Shown: positions 34,991 through 46,867 of the stretch, piece by piece
Layout of the letters: every line of letters begins with the position of its first letter
How positions within the stretch are numbered: position 1 is the stretch's first letter
From: Rhinopithecus roxellana
Lineage: Eukaryota > Chordata > Mammalia > Primates > Cercopithecidae
DNA: 64,000 nt
Direction of reading: 5' to 3'
Assembly: GCF_007565055.1 (NCBI RefSeq)
Contig: NC_044550.1
Coordinates: forward strand, 84,010,033-84,074,032
Notes under the pieces: generated by a model
Told to the model about the DNA's origin: nothing
The model's input: the letters and a program-made list of their open reading frames with translations, nothing else
The model's database searches: none
Translations under genes and position numbers: made by a program

Positions 34991-37066
34991 AATTAATACT
35001 CTAATAAATAAATAACCCTTACATTCTTTGCTAACCCTAGTTAGTGATGGTGGATTGCTCTTAGATATACCAAGGAATATGGCTTACTATTGTTTAAAAA
35101 TTAATATACTTTCATAACAAGAATTGCTCTGAGCTTTTCTTTGGCTGGAGAGGGTGGTAGAGAAGGAAAAGATCTTTTTCAGGTATTTTTGGTAGGAATA
35201 TTGTCCATCATTTTATATGCTTCACAATGATTTATTAATTTAACATATAGTATAAGAAATATGAGCTCCTTTAAAGATTCCTACTAATTAACCACAAAAA
35301 TATACAACCTAGAAATCTATAAGAAATTTTTATAAGTTAAAATTTTAGTTCCATGAGTATTGATCTGTTAAGATTTCTTTAAAATTTTTGTTTAAAATTG
35401 TGTATGTGTGTCAATGTTGATAAAAGTTAGCTCAGTGTTAAAACAGATTAATCTGTTGGGTTTTTTTTTGCATTTATAAGAAAAAGAGAATGCAAAATAG
35501 GTATCATTGGAAAGAAGGATTTGGAGTCAAGTACACTTGGAGAACATTGAACTGAATAAATTTTAATAGACTTGTTTACTGCAGAACTTCTCAGAACTCT
35601 CTGTGTAAGAGAATCCTTTGACTTTCTCAATAGGAGAGACATATGGTAAGCAGGTGGTAAATCCCAAAATTATTTACTATGGAACAACATTGCCCTGAGC
35701 ATCATGCAGATGGAATATACTTTCAGGAATGTCAATTTCTATTATACTTATCATATAGAAACAAATATGTAGGTAGATATATGAGATATATGGACAATTA
35801 CAGAGAAATTTTTCAAATATTGCTACAATTTGCCTATGAGTTTCATCAATATTTTTAAATTAATCATAATTTGTCTGCATTTAAGATTTTCTGCAATAAG
35901 TGTTTTCTTGATTGAATTTCCTTGTTCTTCATGGTTGTGAGTTGTGTAATGGTCACCTCAGGTCAGTCAACAGATCTTGAGAGTTCAACATAGCAGAGTA
36001 TTCTTTCTTTGACCTTTTACCCTGGTCAATATTTTCCCTTAGGCGTTACTTGAATATTTTCCCTTTAGCAAGGGTTAGAAGTGCTGCTAATTGCCATTTA
36101 GGAAAGAGATTCTAAATGAAGACTAACTAAAATAAACCATTACATATCAGAGTTGGGAATTATTAAAAAGCCATGACCTAAGTGAGGAAAAACACAGACA
36201 CCTTTCTTATATAGCATTGCAATGGTCGTAGCATTGCAGAACCATCCTTAGCTAAAGATTTGTAGATGCTTTATCAATAATACACCAAAGACAGAGGTTG
36301 AATGCTATCATTTTGGATGACTGGGATTTAACTCACCGGTAGACACACACAGAGAGACTCATACATACATTCACACAAATATGTACACACATCCCTAAAC
36401 TTTACTTTGGCAAAGCAAGTGAAAGACACACAAAAGGGAAAATGATAAAGGTAAACTTTACGTCTTTCCTAGTGTTGCCTAGACCCAGCCTACACAAATC
36501 TAGTTTTTTCTTTTTCATCACACTCCCCTAACCCTGTGGTTCAGTAACATCCATCTTAATATTGAGCCACGGAACAAGGCTTTTTCAATCTGCTCACATG
36601 CCAGGGTGTGTCAACAGCCAGGAAAAATTATTTGCTCCATGTACATGAGTGGCTTCGCGGCAGCACAGGCCCTTTAGATCATCAGGTCTCATGAGTTGGG
36701 CCTTTCAGAGCCCAGAATGAGGAGCCTCCTACTATTCAGAGGGAGGATAACAACCAAAATGTAAATAGCCTCATGTAGTTTTGTTAATTGTCAAGAAAAG
36801 TAGGCCCAAACTTTGTAGCATTCTTAGTGCACTCATATAGCCAACATTCCTGGAAAAAAATATATATATACAGATTAAAGCACTAAGACTAAAACATACA
36901 ATTTCACTCACTAGCCCAAGAGTTTTTGCTGTGACCCATGTATACAAAGCAGGAACTACTTTTGGCATCTGATAAAGGATTCATGCATGCCACAAAAACA
37001 AGTCTTTGATGTGATCTTTGTGTCTCACATGCTGAAGCCATCTTAGAGCTCACCATTCAGGCAGGG

Positions 37067-37070
<4 letters not shown>
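34991..37070. other. Unassigned DNA ending at a long A tract
   Basis: No recognised gene. 35030-35400 may continue the antisense L1M. Bases 36668-37070 precede a 33-A run and might be the body of an unrecognised retrocopy. Confidence 0.35.

Positions 37071-37103
<33 letters not shown>
37071..37103 (+). repeat. (A)33 tract without a recognised retroelement
   Basis: 33 uninterrupted A residues. No Alu or L1 body lies on either side. Confidence 0.95.
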
Positions 37104-37106
<3 letters not shown>

Positions 37107-38135
37107 TGTGGCAGCACATCAGGTTCTGAAAGGGGAAGGCCCATCATACAAAGATATTGGCTCTTCTGCTTCCACAGACATGGTTCTCATTATCCCTGAT
37201 CCTAATTGTCAAACTATCAGGAATAGACTTGGTCTGGAGAAATACAGTCCTTATATTCTCATTGTCAAACAGCAAACAACAAAAACCCAAACCACAATTC
37301 TCATTTTCATGGTTGTAGCCAAGCAAATTTCCCGTAACCTCTCCCTACCATGAAACTCAATTGTCTAAGTGATCCTAACTTGTACAAGTACACTTGTGGG
37401 AGTAGCAATTCCAGCCTGCCCAAGTGGTTTGCAAGGGCAAGACGGATGGGAAGAAGTTTCCAGCCCCTCACATCACAGAAAGGGTCAGGAGTTGTGAGTG
37501 GCCACAGGCATCCTTGACCATTGGGGTACAACTGTTCGTCTTTGAAACTGGCTCTGCTACAGGAACATTTTTAAGTGTGATACATTTTAAGGGACACAGT
37601 GGTTTACATTTTAACAGGCAAAGTACAAAATGAGTAGTTTGTATGGAAACAGACCTACCCAGCTAAAGTCATTTGCAGTCCTCTGCCAACAGATTTTGGA
37701 ATCCTATTTCTGAGCCCATTCCCTGGGATGGAAGGCAGCGCAGCCACCTGACTGCCGTGCAGAAGTCTGTCCTCATCCATCAGTGTTTCCTGCCACTTTC
37801 TGCAATTCCTGCACTCTTGTCTATTTACTCCATTCTCTCTTTTCTGGGCATTCAAAATACAAGTCTTTCTCCACTTCACCTGATTTCCTCTCTGGGTTTT
37901 CAGAGGCCACTACCAGCTGTTGGAACATATTCCTCCATCAAGGTCTGAGCAACTGAAAGGGGACAGGCTCACCTAAACTGCCTGATTGAGGAGAAGAAAT
38001 CAGGAGAAGGTTGAAGCAGCAGCCAAGTTGGAGAATAAAACCCATCTTAGCACTGCTGGCAAACCTGGAAACACAGTGACCCACCAGGTCCATCGCTGGA
38101 TCATTGGGCAATCCGCTCTGCCCTAGCACCTTTCA
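37104..38135. other. Unassigned DNA
   Basis: Moderate-GC sequence with several overlapping small frames on both strands (37307-37948), none with a recognisable domain. Confidence 0.4.
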
Positions 38136-38335
38136 CCACTCTCATTCAATCAACGAACATGACCAAGTGTCTATTACATGCATCAGGTCTCATGCTAACT
38201 GGGCAGTGGGAAGAGGACAAGATTTAAAAGACCCAGTTCTATAAACTGTCAGCTTTTTGAGAGCTCTATATTCCCAGTATCCAGAACAGTAGATGGCACA
38301 CCTTAGCCTCAAGTCAGTATTTGCTGCTTCAATTA
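38136..38335. mobile_element. L2 LINE scraps, both orientations
   Basis: CATTCAATCAACGAACATGA then AAGTGTCTATTACATGCATC is antisense L2. From 38240, TTCCCAGTATCCAGAACAGT then AGATGGCACACCTTAG is sense L2. Confidence 0.45.
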
Positions 38336-38514
38336 AATAATCCTAGTTACTGCTTGGGTGGAATGGCTTGATGACCTGCTTGAGACCAGGAGTTACAGAT
38401 TTTAGTTAGAAACAAGGCTCTTCTCTGCTGTATTGCCAATCATGGGCGAGTTTGTATCCTCAGAGGGCAGTAGCTGCATTTCTAGTATCATCTTTGCCTC
38501 ATCCACCACCCTGG

Positions 38515-38860
38515 CACTGCACAAACTGAGCCCCCTGAAGCCTGGCGTTCCCTCCCTCCCTGAAGCGGCGGCCCCTTCCTTCTTGGAGGGTCCCCTGAGC
38601 TGCACCCCTCTGCCCCAGAGCTGTGCCTGGTGTCTGGCTGTCAGGAGGCACCGCGGCCCCTCCCGGCAGCTCCCGGCCGTCCTGAGGCAGGCGCGGAGTG
38701 GGGTCAGCGGGGAGTCAGGGCTCCCTGGGCCTGTCACTCAGCAAGACTGAGCCAGGGCTCCCTGACAGCCCTGAGGACCCTAGGGGATAACCGTGTCCCT
38801 GTCTGTCTGTGCATCAGATCAGAGGGAACCAGGCGCGCTCCCCCGCCTAATTCCCCCTTT
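38515..38860. other. Short GC- and CpG-rich patch
   Basis: By hand count about 16 CpG dinucleotides in 350 bp, clustered at 38545-38575, 38650-38710 and 38830-38850 (GCGGCGG, CACCGCGG, AGGCGCGG, AGGCGCGC). The flanks are A+T-rich and CpG-poor. Frames of 105 and 111 codons overlap on opposite strands here. I cannot assign it to a repeat or exon. A small CpG-island-like regulatory element is one reading. Confidence 0.5.
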
Positions 38861-39454
38861 CCTGGAATGTCCACGAGTTCCTGCTAATGCTATTGTTTGC
38901 TTTTGCTTATGCACACGTAAGTCTTTGGTACACACACTGTTTTGTTTTGTTTTTTCTTTTCCTTTCCTTTCTAAAGCTAACGGTTTGTGGTGGTGTGAAG
39001 ATACGGCTTTGGGTGTAGATTCAACTGGGAAAAAGAAATGCAAGCAGAATTTAGAAAATAAGAAAACCACTTAATACATTTCCAGATATGCCATTAATGC
39101 TAGCGAGAAAAAAATATGGATAGCAATTATTTTTAAGTTCAGTGAATTGAAAAGATTGGAACTAGAATAGGATTTAAGTAAAGAAGAAATTACTTCTCTA
39201 AACCAATTTCTGGTTGCTGAAAATTCCCAGGATAAATTAAAGTATGAAAGAAATGATGACTTCATATTATCAAAATATACATAGATTTCTGATTTGTTTT
39301 AAATACATTTTATACTAGTAAAACTCATTGATGGTAGAGAATGTTTTCCAGTTATTATAACTGATTTTAATTAAGCAGTTTCATATGTCCGGATTGTGTG
39401 TTTTGAGGTATGGCTCATGGACAGAGTATCGATCCACATGTAGATTTTACCATT
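38861..39454. other. Unassigned DNA
   Basis: No recognised gene or repeat. Confidence 0.4.
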
Positions 39455-39700
39455 TTAAATTTGCATTGTTTATAAGATAGGCTTTGTAGTCAGGTAACCT
39501 GGGTTCACCTCCTCATGTAGCCACTTACTGTATCATGTTGGACAAACTTTCTGTAGATTTTCTCACCTGCAAAATTAGGGATAATAGTATTTATTTCATG
39601 AGATTGTTGGAACATTACATTAGGTACTACATATAAAGACTAAAAACTGTCTCACACAGAGTTATCACACAATAAATATTAGTTATTTATTTCTGCTAAC
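39455..39700 (+). mobile_element. MIR SINE
   Basis: GGCTTTGTAGTCAGGTAACC, TGGGTTCACC, GCCACTTACTGTATCATGTT, ACCTGCAAAATTAGGGATAA, TTCATGAGATTGTTGG and CACAATAAATATTAG follow the whole MIR order, tRNA-related head through core to L2-like tail. Confidence 0.85.
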
Positions 39701-40791
39701 TAATTCTGCTCAAATGATAAGAAAACTATGGGCCATTTAAAATTAATTATAATGTCAACATATTTTAAAAATAAAATACTATCGTCCTATTTATATATTT
39801 TGGCATTTCTGAACTTTTTTGCAACATATATATAAATTCAAAAATAATTCATAGCTATAATATATAATTAGAATATATTGAAATGATAGAGCTCATTAGT
39901 AAGCTTTTAAACTTTAATCAGTCTAAGATTTGGTTTGGAAGAGATTGAGAAACACATTCAAATCTCAACCTTATTTTACCGAAAAGTATTAATCTTGTTT
40001 ATTTGAAGTCAAGGTCAATAGTATAAATTCTGGGGATGGTTGATGAACCAATTTGCAAAGGATATGTCACTAATAGTCCCCATCCTGACTACAGACAATA
40101 ACATAGACACCAGCCCCTACTTACGGTGGGACCAAAGGAGAATGTGTCATCTATCTAGAAATAATAGAACTTATTTTCAATGCCAACTGTCTCACAGTCT
40201 ATAATTTCATGTGAACCAAACACACAGCTATGATTAACTAAATCCTTCCACTTTTCAAGTAGCTTTTGTGCACAAACACATGTAAACACACAATACCAAA
40301 TTAACTTTTAGTTATGTGCTACTAATTCAATCACTTTGAAAACAGGTTTTTACAAAGGCAAAAAAATACAAATTTAATATAAATATTCTAAAAATTAAGA
40401 AAAGGGACACCCTTCTCACATCATTTTAAACAACCATTAAAAACAAAAATATTGCATATGTTTCTCATAAACTCCCTGTAGCCTCTTAGACCTAATTTTA
40501 TTTCTTTCATTCATATTATCCCCTTTCAATTACATGATCAATAAATAAATACTGATATCTGATGAGATCTGAAAATTATTTTTGAGACTTTTAAGTTTAC
40601 TTTTTAAGAAAACCTAAATCCTGGGAGGTAAAAATTTTGAAAATATTTGATTAGGAGATAAGGTATATCTCCATTTAAAGATGTTCTGAAGACCAAAAAA
40701 ATAAAAATAGAATTTTAATCCTTCTGATGATCCCTTTTGCTCATGTTTAGAATCCATTTTTTCCCTCTGAAATTTCTAGATAAAATTCATC
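39701..40791. other. Unassigned A+T-rich DNA
   Basis: No recognised gene or repeat. Confidence 0.4.
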
Positions 40792-40842
40792 AGGTGGTGG
40801 TTGTAGTGGTGGTTGTGGTGATGATGGTAGTGGTTAGTAGTT
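40792..40842. repeat. Imperfect (GGT)n simple repeat
   Basis: About 50 bp of GGT/TGG triplets with GAT and AGT variants. Confidence 0.75.
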
Positions 40843-41611
40843 TTAAGAAAATATTTTTTGGAGACTGTGATGTTTGGTACACTTATTTAAAGCCCTTCAT
40901 TCTGAGGAACTGAATTATAAGATAATTCCTCAGTAAGGAAGAGAGAAGAGTGTCTTAACTGACATAAGGAATGATCATCACAACCAATACAAAAGAACTT
41001 TAACAATCAATCAGCCCTATACCAGTTTAGCCACTTCCGGAGGATACATTTTTCTGTGCTCCCATTTCAGACTTGGTTAAGTCTGACCTGCAGCTACAGC
41101 TCAGAGCCACCAGAGGTCAGATTTTTACATCCCACCCGAAGAGATGCTAAACTTGAGTCTGAGACAATGGTGTTTCTTTTCCCAGCACTTTCTCCTCTTC
41201 AATTTACCTTTATCACCACCAAATACAACATAAGAATATTACATATAAATATAAGAGACACATAGTTTACTTTCCTATATGGAAATGGCATCATGAGGAA
41301 AAAGTAAGGAAAAGGAGGAAATAAGAAGACAATTATTTTAAGATGAAAGCTGGTATTAAGGAGAAAGGGCAAAAACCGAACAGCCTTCAAATCATTTTAA
41401 AAAGACAAAGAGAAAGCAAAAAACAAAAAAAACAAAAAAAAACAAAAACAAAAACAAAACCTATATGAGCATTCTGATTATCAAAATTGTATTATATTGA
41501 TGTCTGTTTTTATTCATAAAAATAAAGCTGATCTTCCCCAAAATGATAGTACAAATAATATTATGGTAGTAATATGGTGGTAGTGGTGGCAGCTGTGGCC
41601 ACCAATATGTA
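40843..41611. other. Unassigned DNA with an A-rich tract
   Basis: 41400-41460 is an (AAAAC)n-rich stretch. No Alu body is attached. Nothing else recognised. Confidence 0.45.
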
Positions 41612-41690
41612 TTGAATGCATTGTTCTAATCACTTTACATACCATTATAACCTCATCATAGGGATGAGAAAATCAAGTGCAGAGGATTTT
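41612..41690 (-). mobile_element. MIR-type SINE fragment (tentative)
   Basis: CTAATCACTTTACATACC, then TAACCTCATCATAGGGATGA and GAAAATCAAGTGCAGAGG, resembles an antisense MIR core. Confidence 0.4.
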
Positions 41691-41779
41691 CTAATAGCTA
41701 TCAGGAGCCTGAAAAATGTTTCTATCTTTTGCAACTATAATCTCACATTTGAGTGTCTGGCCAAAGATAAAAACTCAAA

Positions 41780-42130
41780 TTGTTGGAGGAGCTGTTGGCA
41801 TGAAGATATCATATTAATCCTAGGTTTATTCATAACAGAAAAATTTGGAAACAACCTATCTAATAATTGTAGAATAATCAAATAAAAATACCAAATAATA
41901 TGTCGTTGTTACGATTAAAACTGTGAAGATTAGGAAAAACAAGAAAAATGTTTGGTGAAAACAAACTGAGAAAATTGTATACATACCATAAATAAAACTG
42001 TATAAAATATGTGCATATATGCATAAGAATAAGGAAAGAAATCTGCTAGAAAAACAACATATTTGTTAGGGTGTAGGATCATAGGCAAAAAATTTTAAAG
42101 TAATAATCCTGGAACATGTATTTTTAAACT
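41780..42130 (+). mobile_element. Old L1M 3' fragment
   Basis: TTTATTCATAACAGAAAAAT, TTGGAAACAACCTATCTAAT and AATTGTAGAATAATC match the end of L1 ORF2, and the following A+T-rich DNA matches an L1M 3'UTR. High divergence. Confidence 0.6.
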
Positions 42131-43017
42131 GCCAAAGGAACAATGGGAAATGCGTACCCTCCTGGGACTTCAGAGTATAAGCCAACTCAACTGATATCAC
42201 ATCGCGCTTACCAGAGGTGAGTCCACCAGCCACACTTGGGCCTTCCTACTTACCATGTCCAGCTTGATGCCTCAAAGCACCCAGACAGAATTCTCTCTGA
42301 ATTCTTTTCCCTACCCTACTCCCTCTCCATAACAATAACCTCTCTCTCATCATGATAACCTGAGAATAAACATCCAGATTCCTGGGCTATACCTCCGAAC
42401 AAATGAATGGGTGCAGTACCTGAAAAATTGTATTTTCTAAAAAGCTCCTCAGCTTTAAAAAATCAAAGTGATATCTTTTTTAGAGAGCAAAATCAATGAG
42501 GTAGAAAAGTGTACCCAACCTTTAAGGTTTTACCTTTCAGTTCACACCTAAATAAGTTCTTCCTCAGCCATGAGTGCTCCTTTTAAGGAGTTGTCTACCA
42601 ATGGAAAATAAGAAGCTTACTTAACCTTCACAACCTCCAACCGTTGGTCAAAACCTAAAGCTGCCATTCTTCCCATGTCCCTGCTAGATGTCCACATTGA
42701 AAACATGCAAGTTGAAGAGAGTTTCAAATGCCTTTTTCAACCACATTATGGCAGGCAATAAATGCAAAAATGTAGTCACAGCTCTGCAATCAGAAAGAGG
42801 CAAAAAATGCAGCAATAGACATTCCTCTGTGGTCAAGTCAAGCAGGAGGTAGGCTTTGTTCAGAGCAGACTTGAGGGAGCAGACAACTCTAGCAAAACAG
42901 TGATAAAGACTGAAAAAAGTAACGTTACCCACTTACCCAAAAGGGCTCTGACCTATGAGAACAACAGTCCATTAGACAGCATGGGGCAACAACAGTCTAG
43001 CACACAGTAAAGATGAT
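42131..43017. other. Unassigned DNA
   Basis: 42150-42400 is C/T-rich with GAGAATAAACATCC near its end and could be an old LTR; the evidence is weak. Nothing else recognised. Confidence 0.35.
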
Positions 43018-43430
43018 GAGTGCTCATTCATTTACTCAATGAATATTTGTTGAGTATCTACTATGTGCCAGGCACTGTTATAGATACTTGGAATACATCA
43101 GTGGACAAAACAAACACAATGCTTGTCCTTTTGGAGCTTACATTCCAGCAGGAACTTGGACCCATGCAAGAACAGGAATTCAAACCAGATCAGGATCATA
43201 TATACTCTCTTGGTCACACTCCAGACTAATTCTACAGGGAGAAGGAATTGGAAATCATAGCAAGACTGTACAGTACATGCACACATTCCTTGTCACTTGT
43301 TTTATTGTGTGTGTACATATATATCATTACCAGTGCACACTGTTATCAATCATTCATTTATTTATCCATTTCATAAACAAGTATTGAGTGCCTACTCTTT
43401 ACCCAGTCTTGGCTAAATCATGAGCTTTTG
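43018..43430 (-). mobile_element. Two L2 LINE 3' end fragments
   Basis: 43018-43200: CTCAATGAATATTTGTTGAG, TATCTACTATGTGCCAGGCA, GGACAAAACAAACACAATGC, TTTTGGAGCTTACATTCCAG. 43345-43430: a second start, ATTCATTTATTTATCC with TATTGAGTGCCTACTCTTTA. Both are the reversed L2 terminus. Confidence 0.78.
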
Positions 43431-43605
43431 CTATGTTCATAAAATGCTTAGTTTAAGCATCCCTTCAGGGATTGTGACATATTGATACCTCAATGGGGTA
43501 GAACCTTCTTGACTATTAAAATCAGTATTCTGGTCCTCAGAAAGAATAAACTTGGAAAATATAATCCTAAAGAACACTTCTTTGTGGAGGTCTGTTTTTT
43601 ATCAA

Positions 43606-43777
43606 AGTTATATATATACACATATATAAAGAGCTTCAAATATATATACATATATATTTATATGTATATTTGTATATATACACAAATATATGTATATATG
43701 TATATATATACAAATATATATGTGTATATATTCAAATATATATATATGTGTGTGTATATATGTATTTGAAGCTCTTT
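43606..43777. repeat. Palindromic AT-rich repeat
   Basis: (TA)n/(TATG)n sequence enclosed by perfect 15-bp inverted arms AAAGAGCTTCAAATA (43628-43642) and TATTTGAAGCTCTTT (43763-43777). The interior pairs imperfectly, so about 150 bp could fold into one hairpin or cruciform. Frames on both strands here are Tyr/Ile repeats of no meaning. Confidence 0.85.
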
Positions 43778-44289
43778 TCTTTCCGAGGAGATGCACAAGC
43801 CACTCACAGTGCCTTGGGCATTAATACATACTTGGGCTCACATATTTGCTGAATACATAAATGATGCTCTGTGATTCCCAGGTCAAAGAATAACCCCACA
43901 TGAAGGCTGTGTCACTGCCATTTCTCCTCACCTCATTGGTTAAACACTACACTCAGACTTGCAGTCATTCACTGAAGAAGATGACAGTTTCATTCCAAAG
44001 TAATGTAATATTGGCACATGGGGTCAACATCCTTTTGATTCCCAGATTGTCAGTTCTGCTAAGAAAAGCTCTTACTACATATGGAAATTGAGAACAACAT
44101 AAAAATGAAGGACCCATTATAAAGAGAAAGAAAACAAGCCCAAAGATGTGTTAAAAGACAAACAGTCCACTTCTCAGAGGAGTCAAATGGTGTTTAGAAT
44201 CCACTGCATTATCCCTGGTGAATACTGCAAGCCCTCAACTAATATCGTTTCGTTTGTTGTTATTTTGTTACAACACTGATGAGGAAAAG
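43778..44289. other. Unassigned DNA
   Basis: No recognised gene or repeat. Confidence 0.4.
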
Positions 44290-44570
44290 CATCAATTCCC
44301 AGCCAAGGGCAGTGTCTGTGTGGAATTTGCACATTCTTCCATGTCTGCATGGGTTTTCTCCAGGTACTCTGGTTTCCTCCCATATTGAAGATGTGCATGT
44401 GGGGTGAATTGGTGCGTCTTCATGGTCCCTGCCTGAGCAAGTGTGGGTGTGGTGAGTGCACCCTGTGGTGGGATGGCATCCTGTCCAGGGTGGGATTCCT
44501 GCCTCATGCCCTGAGCTGCAGGGATGGAATCAGGCCACCTGCAACCCTGAGCGGGAATAACTGGGTAAAT
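44290..44570 (+). mobile_element. Ancient vertebrate LINE/SINE tail-like element
   Basis: GTGTGGAATTTGCACATTCT, CATGTCTGCATGGGTTTTCT, TACTCTGGTTTCCTCCCATA, TGGCATCCTGTCCAGGGTGG and GGGAATAACTGGGTAAATTA give the order of a sequence widespread as the 3' tail of old vertebrate LINEs and SINEs. I cannot say which clade (RTE/CR1/L3-like). Confidence 0.5.
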
Positions 44571-44699
44571 TATTACCTTATTTGTTTTTATTACTCTTTC
44601 TTAAATGTATGTATATCTCACATTTATTTCAGTGTTTAATATTAGAAGTGCTTTCATCTTTATTTAGAAGTTTAGTCAATTTTTGTGACTAGAAATATG

Positions 44700-45000
44700 T
44701 CATAGGAACTTAATTCATTTATATCAATTAGCCTATGGTAAAATTGGTTTTGTTATACATCATTTCACTTAAAGTCTCAGTTTCCAAGAACCTATGGATG
44801 ACATTAAGTGAGAACTTACTGTATACAGATGATTCTTGTTATTTGTGCTGGCCATGTTCTATAAAGTCACCATAATCACTGAATTAGTAAATGTCAAACG
44901 ATCACTCCTAGGGGAAATAGAGTGTTAGCTTCCTATGAGCCTCCAATCACAGTATTTTTCTCAACCAAAACACCATTTGTATCATATAAGTTATACAACA
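44700..45000. mobile_element. Old DNA-transposon-like fragment (tentative)
   Basis: GATTCTTGTTATTTGTGCTG, TGTTCTATAAAGTCACCATA, TCACTGAATTAGTAAATGTC and CACTCCTAGGGGAAATAGAG resemble an interspersed Tc/mariner-type (Kanga- or Tigger-like) element. Family not established. Confidence 0.35.
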
Positions 45001-45688
45001 AGCCAGTCTCATCAGCTTTGGAAACCTGCTCTTTTACACAACATTGGTCCTGTGTGACATTTAGTGGGTTTTAAAAAAATTCTTCTGTACCCTTGAACAA
45101 CTGACTTCCCTCCTTTAAGCCACCTTAGTTAAATTAAACAGGGGCAGTAAATACAGTTTACTATATTTACTACTCATTTCTTACAGAGTTGGTAAGAAGA
45201 TGAAATGGGATAATGTGCGTAAAACCCCTAAAAACCCAATAGGCATTTGAAAATAGTAGCTGTTGTCATTGTGTTGTATAACAACCAAAAAAAAAAAAAA
45301 AGTCATCCTAAAGAAGAAAATAAATGTCTTTAAGTACTGTCTTCCAAATTCAATTTTTTTTTTCCAAAAGACTGAGAAAATGTCCAGAGAAAACTGTATC
45401 TAGATGGAGGACAAACACCAAAGATCTAGCTCTACAATTTCTGTGAGAAAATAGAAATAAGTGAGACATTAGCAAGATTTTTCCACCAATGCCATTACTT
45501 CTCACCATTCTGAGAATAAATTTTAAAATTCTTTCCATTTCAATCCTCCTCAAACACTTCAAATTCAAAAGGGCAACTGCCCTTACCTTACACATGAAGA
45601 GACTGCCACTTCTAGGTAAACAAAAAGTGAAATCAAAGGCATGTGAGTTTTGTTGTTGTTGCTTTGTTTTTTTGTTTGTTTGTTTTTT
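45001..45688. other. Unassigned DNA
   Basis: An A tract of 15 lies at 45287-45301. Nothing else recognised. Confidence 0.4.
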
Positions 45689-45963
45689 GTTTTTTTTTGA
45701 GACAGCGTTTCACTCTTGTTGCCCAGGGTGGAGTTCAATGGCACGATCTCAGCTCACCACAACCTCTGCCTTCCGAGGAGCTCAAGCAATTCTCCTGCCT
45801 CAGCCTTCCCGAGTAGCTGGGATTGCAGGCACCTGCCATCACGCCTGGCTAATTTTGTATTTTTAGTAGAGATGAAGTTTCTCCACGTTGGTCAGGCTGG
45901 TCTCGAACTCCTGACCTCAGGTGATCTACCTGCCTCAGCCTCCCAAATTGCTGGAATTACATG
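45689..45963 (-). mobile_element. AluS/J element, 5' end missing
   Basis: It reads TTTTTGAGACAGCGTTTCAC, through GTAGCTGGGATTGCAGGCAC and CGAACTCCTGACCTCAGGTG, and breaks off at GCTGGAATTACA. It is preceded by a T/TTTG-rich tail and followed by an A-rich stretch (45980-46019). Confidence 0.9.
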
Positions 45964-46517
45964 GCTATACTGTGGAGCAAAAAAAAAAAATTAAAAAAAT
46001 AAAAAATAAAAAAAAAAAATCCTTTACAACTCAGCTTCCCTTACACCTTCAAATCTCCTTATCTATAGTGACTCCTGCATGCCTCAGATTTCCATGGAGA
46101 GCCAAAAGGTCCCCCAGCCCTCTTCCAACCTAGTTGGAAAACTTGATAAATTGGGATTGCAGTAGCCAGTTGACCTAAGTCTCTTCGGTGTGCAGGTACC
46201 TAAAATTTAAAAAGAAAAAATCTTCCATCTTAGCCAGGTTGGGTCACCATAATTGTCCCCTTCCATCTCTGGCTCTTGCTTTTATATAAATGTATAGTGT
46301 CTCTTTAAGCATACCACATGGGCACAAAAAACTTAAAAATTAAACTGGTTAGTGTTTATGAGACTTCATTTTTTAAAAATGGAATCTTTAAGTTCCTTTT
46401 GACTGTTTCTGAACTTATTTATTCTTTTTCTCTTTCTATGCCTCTTTAAATACATAAAAAAGAAACTAAATGTCGTCACTCAGAACTGCATTCAGAAGGT
46501 CATCCGCACTCCCTGTT
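45964..46517. other. A-rich tract, then unassigned DNA
   Basis: 45980-46019 is A-rich with TAAA interruptions. The rest holds nothing recognised. Confidence 0.45.
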
Positions 46518-46532
46518 GAAAGTGTTCATGGA

Positions 46533-46852
46533 GGCCTGGTGCGGTGGTTCATGCCTGTAATCCCAGCATTTTGGGAGGCTGAGGTGGGTGGATCACGAGG
46601 TCAGGAGATCAAGACCATCCTGGCCAACATGGTGAAACCCCGTCTCTACTAAAATGCAAAAAATTAGCCGGGTGTGGTAGCATGCACCTGTCATCCTGAC
46701 TACTCAGGAGGCTGAGGCAGGGGAATTGGTTGAACCTGGGAGGCAGAGGTTGCAGTGAACAGAGATCGTACCACTGCACTCCAGCCTGGGCAACAGAGCA
46801 AGACTCTGTCTCAAAAAAAAAAAAAAAGAAAGAAAGAAAGAAAAAAGAAAAA
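46533..46852 (+). mobile_element. AluS element with target duplications
   Basis: It opens GGCCTGGTGCGGTGGTTCAT and has both arms, then an A tail passing into GAAA repeats. Flanks GAAAGTGTTCATGGA (46518-46532) and GAAACTGCTCATGGA (46853-46867) are a 15-bp target duplication with two changes. Confidence 0.95.
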
Positions 46853-46867
46853 GAAACTGCTCATGGA

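Noticed and set aside
36649..36672. U6 snRNA-like start (GTGGCTTCGCGGCAGCACA)
   Set aside because: Only the first ~18 bases resemble the U6 5' end. The following bases do not match, and no T-run terminator lies at the right distance.
43482..43852. Tyr/Ile-rich frames on both strands
   Set aside because: They translate the TA-rich palindromic repeat.
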